From the NCBI GenBank assembly GCA_964236445.1, contig CAXSDR010000002.1:1-64000 (forward strand): DNA of 64,000 nucleotides. Reading direction: 5' to 3'. A model generated the notes under the pieces. That model saw only the letters and a program-made list of their open reading frames with translations. It was not told where the DNA came from and searched no databases. This DNA is from CAXSDR01 sp964236445 (GTDB lineage: Bacteria; Actinomycetota; Actinomycetes; Motilibacterales; Motilibacteraceae). Shown here one piece after another: positions 43,276 through 52,317 of this stretch; the first letter of the stretch is position 1; every line of letters starts with the position of its first letter. A program made the translations under genes and the position numbers.

Positions 43276-44544
43276 ATGAGCAGCACCGCACCCGAGCGCA
43301 CCGTCGTCGTCACCGGCCTCGGCGCCACCACCCCCTTGGGTGGGAACGTGGATTCGACCTGGGCGGCTCTTCTTGCCGGCCGGTCGGGCGTCGCGACCCT
43401 TCCCTATGAGTGGGTCCAGCGCTTCGAGCTGGGAGTGCACATCGGTGCGGTGCTTGCCGTGGAGCCGAGCGAGATCCTCTCCCGCCCGGAGTGCAAGCGA
43501 AACGACCGATCAGGTCAGATGGCGCTGATCGCGTCCCGCGAGGCCTGGCGTGACGCCACGCGGGACGTCCCGCTCGATGTCGACGGTGACCGGCTCGGCG
43601 TCGCGATGGCGTCGGGCATCGGCGGGGTCACGACACTGCTGGCGGCCTACGACACGTTGCTGGAGAAGGGCGCATCACGCATCCTGCCGATGACGGTGCC
43701 GATGCTGATGCCCAACGGGCCGGCTGCGTCGGTGGGTCTCGACCTCGGCGCCCGTGCGGGGGTCCATACCCCGGTCAGCGCGTGTGCCTCGGGCGCCGAA
43801 GCGATCTGCTACGGCATCGAGATGATCCGCTCCGGGCGAGCCGACGTCGTCGTAGCCGGTGGCACCGAAGCCGCGATCCATCCGCTGCCGATGGCCGGCT
43901 TCGCTGCCATGCGCGCGATGTCGACGCGCAACGACGAGCCGCAGCGGGCCTCGCGTCCGTTCGACAAGGGCCGCGACGGCTTCGTCCTCGGTGAGGGCGC
44001 CGGCGTCCTGGTGCTCGAGTCCGCCGAGCACGCCGAAGCACGCGGCGCGACCGTCTATGCCGAGATCGCGGGCTATGGCATCACCTCGGACGGCTACCAC
44101 ATCGCGGCTCCCGATCCCGAGGGCCGCGGCGTCATCCGTGCCGTACGCGCTGCGCTCGCCGACGCCGGCGTCAGCCCCGATGAGATCGACCACATCAACC
44201 CGCACGCGACGTCGACTCCGGTGGGCGACGTCGCCGAGTTCATCGCGTTGCGCGCCGTGATGGGTGACGACCGGGTCTCGCGGATTCCTGTCTCGGCCAC
44301 CAAGTCGATGACCGGGCACCTGCTGGGCGCGGCCGGAGCGGTCGAGTCCGTGGCCACGATCCTGGCTCTGCGCGACCGGCTGGCCCCCCCGACGATCAAC
44401 CTGGAAGACCCCGACGACGACGTCTCCTTCGATATCGTCCGCGGTGAGCCTCGACCGCTGAGGGCGACCGGCGGGCTCACGGCCCTCAACAACAGCTTCG
44501 GCTTCGGCGGCCACAACACGGCACTGGTCATCCGCACGCGCTGA
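43276..44544 (+). CDS. fabF: beta-ketoacyl-ACP synthase II
   Basis: FabF elongates acyl-ACP with malonyl-ACP. The 422-aa protein has the Cys-His-His triad: Cys170 (VSACASGAEA), His310 (INPHATSTP) and His348 (KSMTGHLLGAAG). The C-terminal NNSFGFGGHNTALV is canonical. ATG 43276 follows acpP by 11 bases. It is the last gene of the fab operon and is followed by a small hairpin. Confidence 0.96.
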   Translation: MSSTAPERTVVVTGLGATTPLGGNVDSTWAALLAGRSGVATLPYEWVQRFELGVHIGAVLAVEPSEILSRPECKRNDRSGQMALIASREAWRDATRDVPLDVDGDRLGVAMASGIGGVTTLLAAYDTLLEKGASRILPMTVPMLMPNGPAASVGLDLGARAGVHTPVSACASGAEAICYGIEMIRSGRADVVVAGGTEAAIHPLPMAGFAAMRAMSTRNDEPQRASRPFDKGRDGFVLGEGAGVLVLESAEHAEARGATVYAEIAGYGITSDGYHIAAPDPEGRGVIRAVRAALADAGVSPDEIDHINPHATSTPVGDVAEFIALRAVMGDDRVSRIPVSATKSMTGHLLGAAGAVESVATILALRDRLAPPTINLEDPDDDVSFDIVRGEPRPLRATGGLTALNNSFGFGGHNTALVIRTR

Positions 44545-44548
44545 GACC

Positions 44549-44563
44549 GTCGGCGCTGCCGAC
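44549..44563 (+). terminator. possible short hairpin after fabF
   Basis: GTCGGC and GCCGAC flank a 3-base loop, five bases after the fabF stop. The stem is only 6 bp and there is no T-tract, so this is a weak candidate. Confidence 0.3.
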
Positions 44564-44589
44564 AGCGAGTTCCCCGCCCGGTCCTGAGC

Positions 44590-45072
44590 TCAGGCGTCCA
44601 GGCCGTCCGCAGCCGCACGCAACGCCGCGATGTCGAGCTTCGTCATGGCGAGCATCGCCCGGGTCGCTCGTGCGGCACGCCGGGCATCGGTGTCGCCCAT
44701 GAGCTCGCCCAGCTCCGTCGGCACGACCTGCCATGACAGGCCGTACCTGTCCTTGAGCCAGCCACACTGGCTCTCGGCCCCACCCTCGACCAGCCGCTCC
44801 CAGAAGTAGTCGACCTCGCCCTGGTCGGCGCAGTCGATCTGCAGCGAGACCGCTTCGCTGAACGTGAAGTGCGGACCGCCGTTGATTCCCACGAAGCGCT
44901 GGCCCCCCAGCTCGAACTCCACGGCCACGACGGTGCCGACGGGCCCCGGACCGGCGTCGGTGTAGCGGAGCACCTTCACGATGCGCGAGTTCTCGAACAC
45001 CGAGACGTAGAACGCCGCGGCCTCCTCCGCCTCGGTGTCGAACCACAGGTTGGGCACGATCTTCGTCTTCAT
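44590..45072 (-). CDS. VOC/PhnB-like family protein
   Basis: This 160-aa vicinal-oxygen-chelate fold protein is of the 3-demethylubiquinone-methyltransferase-like (PhnB) type. Typical segments are IVPNLWFDTEAEEAAAFYVS at the start, FVGINGGPHFTFSEAVSLQI and CGWLKDRYGLSWQVVPTEL. Members are often called glyoxalase-like, but the catalytic role is rarely known. The start is ATG 45072, convergent with fabF. The Ala-rich C-terminus (RRAARATRAMLAMTKLDIAA) is common to the family. Confidence 0.88.
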   Translation of the reverse strand: MKTKIVPNLWFDTEAEEAAAFYVSVFENSRIVKVLRYTDAGPGPVGTVVAVEFELGGQRFVGINGGPHFTFSEAVSLQIDCADQGEVDYFWERLVEGGAESQCGWLKDRYGLSWQVVPTELGELMGDTDARRAARATRAMLAMTKLDIAALRAAADGLDA

Positions 45073-45220
45073 GGCGATGTCCTCTCCCGATGGGCTCCCA
45101 CGAACACATGCTGCAACCGAGACCGGAATAGCGCCAGAAACTACCTGACGCCTTGCGACGCGCGGCCACCGTGCGAGGGCTGTCGGCCGCAGCCGCGAGC
45201 GGCTCGCTTAACGTCACACC

Positions 45221-45688
45221 ATGGTCAGCAGCGAGGACATACGCCCGGCAAGTCCGACGGACTACGACGCCATCGTCGGCGTTGCCGACATCTGGTGGGG
45301 ACGCGACGTCACGGCGACGCTGCCCCGGCTCTTCCTCGACCATTTCGCGACATCGAGCCTCGTTGCCGAGGACGGTGAGGGGCTGGCCGGGTTCCTCGTC
45401 GGTCTCGACTCGTCCGCGCTGCCCCACGTGGGCTACATCCACTTCGCCGGCGTGCGCCCCGACCGGCGGCGCGATGGGCTCGCCCGCAGGCTGTATGCGG
45501 ACTTCACCGACCGTGCGCGGATGCTCGGATGTCGCGAGGTGCGGGCCATCACGAGTCCCATGAACGCCGCATCCATCGGCTTTCATCGTGCGCTCGGTTT
45601 CGAGGTGAGTGAGCCGGTTCCCGACTACAACGGCCCTGGCCGCGCCATGGTGACCTTCCGTCTGCCGCTCACGCCGCCGTCGTCGTGA
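45221..45688 (+). CDS. GNAT family N-acetyltransferase
   Basis: This 155-aa GCN5-related acetyltransferase binds acetyl-CoA through VRPDRRRDGLARRLY (RxxGxA type). The C-terminal NAASIGFHRALGFEVSEPV with the Gly-Phe is the standard last strand. The substrate is unknown. The start is ATG 45221. Between its stop and the next gene lie about 160 bases with no feature. Confidence 0.85.
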   Translation: MVSSEDIRPASPTDYDAIVGVADIWWGRDVTATLPRLFLDHFATSSLVAEDGEGLAGFLVGLDSSALPHVGYIHFAGVRPDRRRDGLARRLYADFTDRARMLGCREVRAITSPMNAASIGFHRALGFEVSEPVPDYNGPGRAMVTFRLPLTPPSS

Positions 45689-45847
45689 AAGTCGCTCATC
45701 GCCGGCTGAGTCACGTGCGCTCGACCACCGATTGGCCGCCGACCTCGCCTTGCGCGGGCACGAGCTGGTCGTGCTGAGCAGGCAGCCGCACGACGTGCGA
45801 GGTCCTGGCACGGGCGGGCCTCGTGGCCGACTCGCTGGCGCGACGCG

Positions 45848-46366
45848 TCAGCCGGTGGCCTGGTGCAGCCAACGGACGGGCGCGCCTTCGCCAGCCGAGC
45901 GGAATACCTCGAGCTCGTCGTCCCACGCTGTGCCTAGCAGCTGATGGATGGCCACGTCGAGCGGAAGGCTCCCCGCCATGGCCACGCGCAAGCGCTCCTC
46001 GCTCACGAGCACGTCACCGTGGCGGCCCATCGGCGCGCTGAACATCGCGAGCGCAGGCGTCCAGGCATAGCGCTCACCGTCGGCGTGGGCGCTGGGATCC
46101 TCGGTGACCTCGAACCGGATGACGCGGCAGGCGCGCAGCGCGGAGGCGAGCTTGGCACCGCTGCCGGGCTCTGCCGTCCATGACAGCTCGGCGCGCATGA
46201 GACCTGGGGCCGCCGGCTGGGGGGCCCAGGTGAGGTCGGCGCGTACGCCCAGCACGCCGGCGACGGCCCATTCGACATGGGGGCACACCGCTGCCGGCGA
46301 GGAATGCACGAGCACGACGCCGCGCGTGAGCGCAGACGCCGTGAGGCGGAGCGGGCCGTCAACCAT
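45848..46366 (-). CDS. DUF3145 family protein
   Basis: This 172-aa actinobacterial protein of unknown function matches the DUF3145 pattern: GVVLVHSSPAAVCPHVEWAV, ADLTWAPQPAAPGLMRAELS, RFEVTEDPSAHADGERYAWT and a final DDELEVFRSAGEGAPVRWLH. The start ATG 46366 has a strong GGAGG site. It is usually found just downstream of the fab cluster, as here. Three genes in between are accessory. Confidence 0.88.
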   Translation of the reverse strand: MVDGPLRLTASALTRGVVLVHSSPAAVCPHVEWAVAGVLGVRADLTWAPQPAAPGLMRAELSWTAEPGSGAKLASALRACRVIRFEVTEDPSAHADGERYAWTPALAMFSAPMGRHGDVLVSEERLRVAMAGSLPLDVAIHQLLGTAWDDELEVFRSAGEGAPVRWLHQATG

Positions 46367-46451
46367 CAGTTCCTCCAGGCAGGTCGATGAACGCCTTCCC
46401 CAGCGACTCGACCGACGGAGGTCCGATGATGTGGACCCTTGCAGGGACATC

Positions 46452-47003
46452 ATGCCCCACAATTGGCTAGACGCACTAGGGCTGAAGTCCCGGGTCCTAA
46501 CTGCCGATGTGGTGGCGTCGGCCCGCACAAAGGCAGCGGTCGCCGGCTCGTCGGGATCTCGGGAGGAGGCACGCACCGTGGAAGACCCCGAGCTGCTGCT
46601 CGCCGAGGCCTACGACGAGGGATTCGTCAGCGAGGTGATCCGTCCCGCGGCGATCGTGCCTGAGCACTCGGCCCGCGCTGTGCTCGTCGAGCTCGCCCTG
46701 CGCGACGTCCAGAACGGCGGGCCGTGGCGGTCCGAGCCGACGTTGTGGAGCCGCTACGACCGGCCGTGGGCGGGCCCGGGATCGCCCGGCGACGCTCAGC
46801 TCATCGGCACCATCCAGGTGGCCTACGGCACGCCGACGCGCTACGAGATCACGATCTACCGCGTGAGCATCACGCGTCAGGCCACCGAAGACGGCTGGAC
46901 CGTCGAGAACCTCTGCGACGAGGCGCTCGGCTTCGGCGGCCTCGATCTCGCGCGATGCCCCCGCGCGGCGTTGCTCGCGGTGCCCCGTCCCTTCCAGTTC
47001 TAG
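46452..47003 (+). CDS. conserved hypothetical protein
   Basis: I do not recognise a named family for this 183-aa soluble protein. It begins MPHNWLDALGLKSRVLTADV, has a charged helix (EDPELLLAEAYDEGF), and then strand-rich segments (AQLIGTIQVAYGTPTRYEIT, IYRVSITRQATEDGWTVENL). The last part LCDEALGFGGLDLARCPRAA ends in FQF. It is divergent from DUF3145 with an 85-base gap, and its stop overlaps that of the convergent VWA gene by four bases. Confidence 0.65.
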   Translation: MPHNWLDALGLKSRVLTADVVASARTKAAVAGSSGSREEARTVEDPELLLAEAYDEGFVSEVIRPAAIVPEHSARAVLVELALRDVQNGGPWRSEPTLWSRYDRPWAGPGSPGDAQLIGTIQVAYGTPTRYEITIYRVSITRQATEDGWTVENLCDEALGFGGLDLARCPRAALLAVPRPFQF

Positions 47004-47947
47004 GGCAGCCGGGCGAACCACACGAGTGAGGCGAGCGCGGCCAGCAGTGCCACGAGCAGGCCCGCGCCGATGAACCGGTCCGACACCTCGCGCAGCTCCT
47101 TGCGGTAGCCCACCGACTGGCCGATGTCGTTGTAGGCCCGACTCAGCTGAGACCTCGACTCGGCGGTGTAGGCATGGCCGCCTGTCGCTTCGGCAAGCGC
47201 TTTGAGCTGATCGACATCGACCGGGACCGGGATGCGCTCGCCCTGCAGGGTCACCACACCGTCCGCGGTGCCGTAGGCGATCGTCGACACGGGCACGCCT
47301 GCCTTCGTGGCCGCTGCGGCCGCCACGTCCGGCGTACGCCCCACGGTGTTGGTGCCGTCGGACATCAGGACGATGCGCGCAGGCGGCCGCTTGCCGCCCG
47401 TGCCCAGACTGGCGCCGTCGATCGAGGCCAGCGACGCGAAGACGGCCTCGCCGATCGCGGTGCTCGGGCCGAGCTGCAAGGCGTCGATGCCGGCCTTGAG
47501 CGCGGCATGGTCCACCGTCGGTGCCACGACAACGCTCGCTGAGCCGTTGAAGGCGACGAGCCCGACGTTGAACGTCTTGGGAAGCTCGTCGACGAACGAC
47601 GTGGCGGCCTCCTTGGCACCTGCCAGTCGCGACGGCGAGACGTCGTCGGCCTCCATCGACAGTGACGTGTCGATGGCGACGACGACCGTGGCCTCCTCGC
47701 GAGGCACCCGGGTCGTCGCCTGAGGCCGCGCAAAGCCCAGGACGAGCAAGGCCATCATGACGAGGAACAGCGCGGGCGGCACGTGACGGCGAAAACCCGG
47801 GCGGCGGGGGGCAACCTTGTCGAGCAACGCCAGATTCGTGAATCGCACTGCATAGGTGCGGCGTCGGAGCTGCGCGAGGACGTAGAGCACGACCAGCACG
47901 GGGACGGCCGCGAGCCAGAACAGCTTGCCAGGGTCGAGGAAGTGCAT
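47000..47947 (-). CDS. VWA-domain membrane protein (BatA-like)
   Basis: This 315-aa protein has TM segments near residues 7-25 and 55-73 (FLVMMALLVLGFARP), a von Willebrand A domain with MIDAS AIDTSLSMEADD, T in GPSTAIGEA and D in LMSDGTNTVG, and a C-terminal TM anchor (IGAGLLVALLAALASLVWF). It is the third gene of a MoxR-DUF58-VWA operon; such sets assemble or insert metals into surface or respiratory complexes. ATG 47947 overlaps the DUF58 stop by one base (TGATG). Confidence 0.88.
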   Translation of the reverse strand: MHFLDPGKLFWLAAVPVLVVLYVLAQLRRRTYAVRFTNLALLDKVAPRRPGFRRHVPPALFLVMMALLVLGFARPQATTRVPREEATVVVAIDTSLSMEADDVSPSRLAGAKEAATSFVDELPKTFNVGLVAFNGSASVVVAPTVDHAALKAGIDALQLGPSTAIGEAVFASLASIDGASLGTGGKRPPARIVLMSDGTNTVGRTPDVAAAAATKAGVPVSTIAYGTADGVVTLQGERIPVPVDVDQLKALAEATGGHAYTAESRSQLSRAYNDIGQSVGYRKELREVSDRFIGAGLLVALLAALASLVWFARLP

Positions 47948-48909
47948 CACGGGGCCGTCGCGGCTTCCGCACGCGGCCGGGCAGCATTGCGGAACCTGCG
48001 TCGAGCCATGGCGAACCGCGCCAGGTCGTCGACCCAGTCGCGGTCTGTCCGCAGCTGTACGTGGGAGACGCCGGCCCTGCGCGCGGCATGACGGATCGTG
48101 GCGCGCTGCTCCGACGCGGCGTCGGCATAGCGTTGGCGAAGGCGACGGCTCCCGGTCCACACCTCACGTCGGCGGCCCGTCTCGGGGTCGACGACGGCGA
48201 GCAGCCCGACGTCCGGCAGCTCGAGCTCTCGCGGGTCGACGATCTCCATGGCGAGCACCTCGTGGCGCGTGGCGAGGCGCCGCAGCTCTTTTTCCCATGC
48301 GGCGACGTCCTCGTCGAGGAAGTCGCTCACGACGACGACCAGGCCGCGGCGCGACGCGTGCCGTGACCCTTCATGGAGCAGGTCGGCGAGACCTGTGCCG
48401 TGTGACCCAGCCACCGTGCGCGGCAGCTCACCCAGCCGCCGCAGCAGTGCGAGCAGGGGTCCTCGACCGGTGCGCGCCGGCCAGCGCGTGATCTCTCCCC
48501 CTCCGCCGACGTATGCCGCCAGCCGGTTGCCAGAACGCTGAGTCAGGAATCCCACTGCGGCCACTGCGGCCACGGCGAGATCACGCTTCTCCATGAGCGC
48601 TGTGCCGAAGTCCATGCTGGGCGACGCGTCCACGATGACTGTCGTGACCAGCTCGTGGTCGGCGACGAGGTCGCGGACGTGGGGCTGCGACGTACGCGCC
48701 GTGACGGCCCAGTCCATGCGCCTGACGTCGTCCTCGCCGGGTCGGTAGGCACGTGACTCGGCCGGCTCGCTGCCGACGCCGGGCAGCAGTCCCAGGTGCT
48801 GGCCGTGGAGCAGACCCTCGAGGCGTCTCGTCACCGTGAGCTCGAGACGTCGCAGGGACGCCTCACGCGACACCGCAGTCGACACCGCGGGCGCCAGGAC
48901 AGCCCTCAC
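47947..48909 (-). CDS. DUF58 domain protein
   Basis: This 320-aa protein has the DUF58 signature ESRAYRPGEDDVRRMDWAVT followed by a VWA-like fold with TVIVDASPSMDFG (a degenerate MIDAS, DxSxS). It acts together with MoxR ATPases in this conserved operon type; the exact role is unknown. GTG 48909 overlaps the MoxR stop (GTGA), which shows coupled translation. Confidence 0.9.
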   Translation of the reverse strand: MRAVLAPAVSTAVSREASLRRLELTVTRRLEGLLHGQHLGLLPGVGSEPAESRAYRPGEDDVRRMDWAVTARTSQPHVRDLVADHELVTTVIVDASPSMDFGTALMEKRDLAVAAVAAVGFLTQRSGNRLAAYVGGGGEITRWPARTGRGPLLALLRRLGELPRTVAGSHGTGLADLLHEGSRHASRRGLVVVVSDFLDEDVAAWEKELRRLATRHEVLAMEIVDPRELELPDVGLLAVVDPETGRRREVWTGSRRLRQRYADAASEQRATIRHAARRAGVSHVQLRTDRDWVDDLARFAMARRRFRNAARPRAEAATAP

Positions 48910-49952
48910 GCGGTGTCCTGCCGCGGGTGGTGCAGCGTCTCCTGGGGCCGGAACACGACGGTGTCCTCCCCGCTCGGCCCGTGCTGCTGCGGCGACACGT
49001 GCGGCGGCGCGACTGCGCCGAGGATGCGGCGCACGACGGCCTCGGGCTCGATGCCGTCGGCGATCGCGTCGAAGCTGACGACGAGGCGGTGGGGCAGCAC
49101 GTCCGGTGCCACGTCGGCGACGTCGCCGGGCAGCACGTAGTCGCGGCCACGCAGCAGCGCCAGGGCGCGACCAGCAGCAACCAGACCGAGGCTCGCGCGC
49201 GGTGACGCTCCATAGGCGAGGGCATCGCCGATGTCACCCATGCCGTAGGCGCCGAGGTCGCGGGTGGCGAGAACGAGCCGGACGGCGTACTCCGCCACGG
49301 CGTTGTGCACGAAGACCCGGTCGCTCTGCGCCTGGAGCTCCAGCAGCTTCTCGGGCGACAGGACCTGGTGCGCGACGGGGGGCGAGACGCCCATCCGCTG
49401 CACGATGGCGAGCTCCTCGGCACCAGTGGGATAGGGCACGTTGACCTTCATCAGGAAGCGGTCGCGCTGCGCCTCGGGAAGGGCATAGACACCCTCGCTC
49501 TCGATCGGGTTCTGCGTCGCGAGCACGAGGAAGGGCGCGGGAACGGCATGGCTGACGCCACCGAGGCTGACCTGTCGTTCGGCCATCACCTCGAGCAGGG
49601 CCGACTGCACTTTGGCGGGCGCCCGGTTGATCTCGTCGGCCAGCACGAAGTTCGCGAACACAGGGCCCAGCTCGACGTCGAAGCCCTCGATGGACGGACG
49701 GTAGATGCGCGTTCCGATCACGTCGCTGGGCACCAGGTCGGGCGTGAACTGCACCCGCGCGAACGTGCCGCCGACAGCACGCGCGAGCGTGGACACAGCG
49801 AGGGTCTTCGCGACGCCGGGGACACCTTCGAGCAGGCAGTGCCCACGGGCGAGCAGGGCCACCATCAGGCGCTCGACCATGCGGTCCTGCCCGACGATGA
49901 CCCGCTTGACCTCGAACATCGTGCGCTCGAGAAGCTTGCTCGACTCGCTCAC
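48906..49952 (-). CDS. MoxR family AAA ATPase
   Basis: This 348-aa AAA+ ATPase has the MoxR-type Walker A GVPGVAKT, Walker B NFVLADEINRAP, and sensor 1 VLATQNPIESEG. It is a chaperone-like ATPase working with the downstream DUF58 and VWA proteins. GTG 49952 (MSESSKLLERTMFEVKRVIV) was chosen; the frame runs on upstream across the tandem repeat and the divergent regulator gene. It is divergent from the OmpR-type regulator across a 162-base region. Confidence 0.93.
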   Translation of the reverse strand: MSESSKLLERTMFEVKRVIVGQDRMVERLMVALLARGHCLLEGVPGVAKTLAVSTLARAVGGTFARVQFTPDLVPSDVIGTRIYRPSIEGFDVELGPVFANFVLADEINRAPAKVQSALLEVMAERQVSLGGVSHAVPAPFLVLATQNPIESEGVYALPEAQRDRFLMKVNVPYPTGAEELAIVQRMGVSPPVAHQVLSPEKLLELQAQSDRVFVHNAVAEYAVRLVLATRDLGAYGMGDIGDALAYGASPRASLGLVAAGRALALLRGRDYVLPGDVADVAPDVLPHRLVVSFDAIADGIEPEAVVRRILGAVAPPHVSPQQHGPSGEDTVVFRPQETLHHPRQDTA

Positions 49953-49984
49953 GTCTCCCCCTCCACTGCTGCTGGCACCTATTG

Positions 49985-50029
49985 CTGTCTGCACCGCTGC
50001 TGTCTGCACCGCTGCTGTCTGCACCGCTG
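49985..50029. repeat. three perfect copies of a 15-bp tandem repeat
   Basis: CTGTCTGCACCGCTG occurs three times head to tail. It lies 33 bases upstream of the moxR GTG and 86 bases before the divergent regulator start, within their shared promoter region. Confidence 0.9.
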
Positions 50030-50114
50030 CCGAGGACCAGAGAAGCGCAGCCGGTCGAAAGGTTCCGTAAAGCACGGCTGCCCAGAACCAGCCTGTCCAA
50101 CGTACGGTGCCCGC

Positions 50115-50807
50115 ATGCGACTTCTCGTGGTCGAGGACGAAGAGGACCTTGCTGGTGCACTGCGTGTGGGCCTCGTACGCGCGGGCTACGCCGTCGACCT
50201 GGCAGCCACGGTGGCGCAGGCGGAGGAGCGGCTGGCGGTCAATGCCTACGACCTGGTCGTCCTCGATCTCAACCTCCCTGACGGTGACGGCCTGGACATC
50301 CTGCGGTCCGTCAGGTCCGGCGACCTGGCTTCCCAGAGCGGGGCGGACGCCCGGGTGCTGCTGCTGACGGCTCGGGCTGCTCTTGAACACCGGGTGCGCG
50401 GGTTGGACGCCGGTGCCGATGACTATCTCGTGAAACCGTTCGCTGTCGAAGAGCTGCTGGCCCGGGTGAGGGCGTTGCTGCGACGGGAGACGGCAGGCGG
50501 TGACGTGGTCCTGCGGGTCGGCGGGCTCATCCTGGACACGGCGCGGCGCAGCGCGCTGCGCGACGGACGGGAGCTGCGCCTGACCAACAAGGAGCTGGGA
50601 GTGCTCGAATACCTCATGAGCCGCCCCGGACATGTGGTGTCGAGCGAAGAGCTGCTCGAGCACGTCTGGGACGAGAATGCCGATCCCTTCACCCAGACGG
50701 TCCGCGTCACCGTCGGGACACTGCGCCGCAAGCTCACCCCCGATGGGGATCCGCAGCTGCTGGAGACCCTTGTGGGACAGGGCTACCGGCTGCGGACGAC
50801 ATCGTGA
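50115..50807 (+). CDS. response regulator, OmpR/PhoB family
   Basis: This 230-aa protein has a receiver with EDEED at residues 7-11, phospho-acceptor Asp51 (VVLDLNLPDGDG), LLLTARA and Lys in YLVKPFAVEELLARV. The C-terminal winged helix reads LTNKELGVLEYLMSRPGHVV, SSEELLEHVWDENAD and TVRVTVGTLRRKL. The start is ATG 50115, and the kinase GTG overlaps its stop. The stimulus and targets are unknown. It is divergent from the MoxR operon and might control it. Confidence 0.92.
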   Translation: MRLLVVEDEEDLAGALRVGLVRAGYAVDLAATVAQAEERLAVNAYDLVVLDLNLPDGDGLDILRSVRSGDLASQSGADARVLLLTARAALEHRVRGLDAGADDYLVKPFAVEELLARVRALLRRETAGGDVVLRVGGLILDTARRSALRDGRELRLTNKELGVLEYLMSRPGHVVSSEELLEHVWDENADPFTQTVRVTVGTLRRKLTPDGDPQLLETLVGQGYRLRTTS

Positions 50808-52045
50808 AGACCTCGGTTCCCATGTGGGTGCGGACTGTCAGGTTCCGCCTCACGGTCACCTACAGCGCACTGCTCTTCGGGCTTGCCGCGATGGTCGTCG
50901 GCGTGATCTACATGGCCGTACGCCGCCACCTCAACGCCTCACCGGTGTCGGCCCGCTATCTCGACGTCTATGGCTATGGACCACCGGGCGACTTCACCCC
51001 GACGCCAGGCTTGCGGCTCGCCGACGTGGAGACCGTCGAGCGCTGGTCCACCGCGCAGACGCTGAACACCCTGCGCTCCTACTCGCTGTGGGCCCTGCTT
51101 CTGCTGTTCGTCCTGAGCCTCGGCATCGGCTGGTGGCTGTCGGGGCGGGCCCTCGCACCGGTGGATCGCATCACCAGGACCGCGCGCGAGATCTCTGCGA
51201 CCGACCTGACCCGTCGCATCCATCTCACCGGCCCCGACGACGAGCTGCGGCGCCTCGCCGACACCATCGACGACATGCTCGACCGGCTCGGCGGCGCCTT
51301 CGACGCCCAGCGCCAGCTCGTCGATGATGCGTCGCACGAGCTTCGCAACCCGCTCGCCATCATCCAGGCCAACGTCGAGACGGTGCTCGCCCGCGACGAC
51401 TCCAGCACTCAGGAACGTGAGCGCGCGGCCGCCGTGGTCAGCCGGGCCAGTGCGCGCATGACGCGGTTGGTCGACGACCTCCTCGCAACAGCACGGCGGG
51501 CCGGTCCGTCTTTCGTCGAGTCCGACGTCGACATCGCTCAGCTCGGCCGTGAGGCCCTCGACGAGCAGGAGCTCGTCGCCCTCGAATCGCAGGTGCTGCT
51601 GCGGTCCGGGCTTCCCGACGGCATCATCGTCAACGGTGACCGCGACGCGTTGCGCCGGGCGCTCGGCAATCTGCTCAGCAACGCGGTGAGGTTCAGCCCC
51701 ACAGGGTGCGAGGTGCTGCTCGCGGCGGGGCGTACGGGCGACTGGGCCTGGCTCGGCGTCCGTGACGCCGGCCCCGGGATCGCCGACACGGACCAGCTGC
51801 GTGTCTTCGACCGCTTCTACCGTGTCGCGCGCCGGGCGCGCCACGACGGGCACGCGGGCCTCGGGCTGGCGATCGTCCGCCAGATCGTCGAGAGCCACGG
51901 CGGCTGCGTCGGGGTGCACAGCACTCCTGGAACAGGGAGCACGTTCGTCATCTGGCTGCCGGTGCGCGACCGCTCCCCCGACGGGTTGCCCGCACCCGTG
52001 GCGAGCGACCCGCTCGGTCACCGGTTCGCTGCGCCGAACGGGTGA
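50804..52045 (+). CDS. sensor histidine kinase with HAMP domain
   Basis: This 413-aa kinase has TM segments at residues ~11-32 and ~90-112 around a short (~60 aa) extracytoplasmic sensor, a HAMP domain (SGRALAPVDRITRTAREISA), HisKA with His178 (DDASHELRNPLAIIQANV), the N-box GNLLSNAVRFSP and G-boxes VRDAGPGIADTD and GHAGLGLAIVRQI. It has the complete PhoR-like orthodox layout. GTG 50804 overlaps the regulator stop by four bases. Confidence 0.92.
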   Translation: MKTSVPMWVRTVRFRLTVTYSALLFGLAAMVVGVIYMAVRRHLNASPVSARYLDVYGYGPPGDFTPTPGLRLADVETVERWSTAQTLNTLRSYSLWALLLLFVLSLGIGWWLSGRALAPVDRITRTAREISATDLTRRIHLTGPDDELRRLADTIDDMLDRLGGAFDAQRQLVDDASHELRNPLAIIQANVETVLARDDSSTQERERAAAVVSRASARMTRLVDDLLATARRAGPSFVESDVDIAQLGREALDEQELVALESQVLLRSGLPDGIIVNGDRDALRRALGNLLSNAVRFSPTGCEVLLAAGRTGDWAWLGVRDAGPGIADTDQLRVFDRFYRVARRARHDGHAGLGLAIVRQIVESHGGCVGVHSTPGTGSTFVIWLPVRDRSPDGLPAPVASDPLGHRFAAPNG

Positions 52046-52061
52046 ACCACCGCGCGAGTCG

Positions 52062-52079
52062 AATGACATCCCTGTCATT
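52062..52079. promoter_or_regulatory. perfect palindrome AATGACA-N4-TGTCATT
   Basis: AATGACATCCCTGTCATT has perfect 7-bp arms and lies 29 bases before the small gene at 52108, just past the kinase stop. It could be an operator or a weak terminator. The TGACA/TGTCA half-sites resemble those at 26136. Confidence 0.45.
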
Positions 52080-52107
52080 AGGCCGTCTGCGCTCGTAGGT
52101 TCGCGAC

Positions 52108-52317
52108 ATGAACTCCCTCGCCGCTGTCGTGGACACCGCCCCCGTGCACCCCGTCATGACCGCCCTGGGTCGCGGCGTGCCCCTGACACTGCTCTACGAC
52201 CTGTTCGAGCGGCCGTCGTCGTTGGGCCTGCTCGAGAGCGAGCGGGAAGACCCGTGGCTGGAGCGGCTGGCGTACGAAGTGCAGACGAGCCGTCGTGGGG
52301 CACGCCTCACGGGCTGA
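52108..52317 (+). CDS. small hypothetical protein
   Basis: This 69-aa protein reads MNSLAAVVDTAPVHPVMTAL, then GVPLTLLYDLFERPSSLGLL and EDPWLERLAYEVQTSR. There is no signal peptide and it is mostly helical by pattern. I cannot name a function. ATG 52108 gives an acceptable start, and the palindrome upstream suggests it is a separately regulated gene. Confidence 0.55.
   Translation: MNSLAAVVDTAPVHPVMTALGRGVPLTLLYDLFERPSSLGLLESEREDPWLERLAYEVQTSRRGARLTG

Noticed and set aside
49985..50029. tandem repeat considered as a CRISPR or integron site
   Set aside because: Only three contiguous 15-bp units, with no spacers and no cas or integrase genes nearby.
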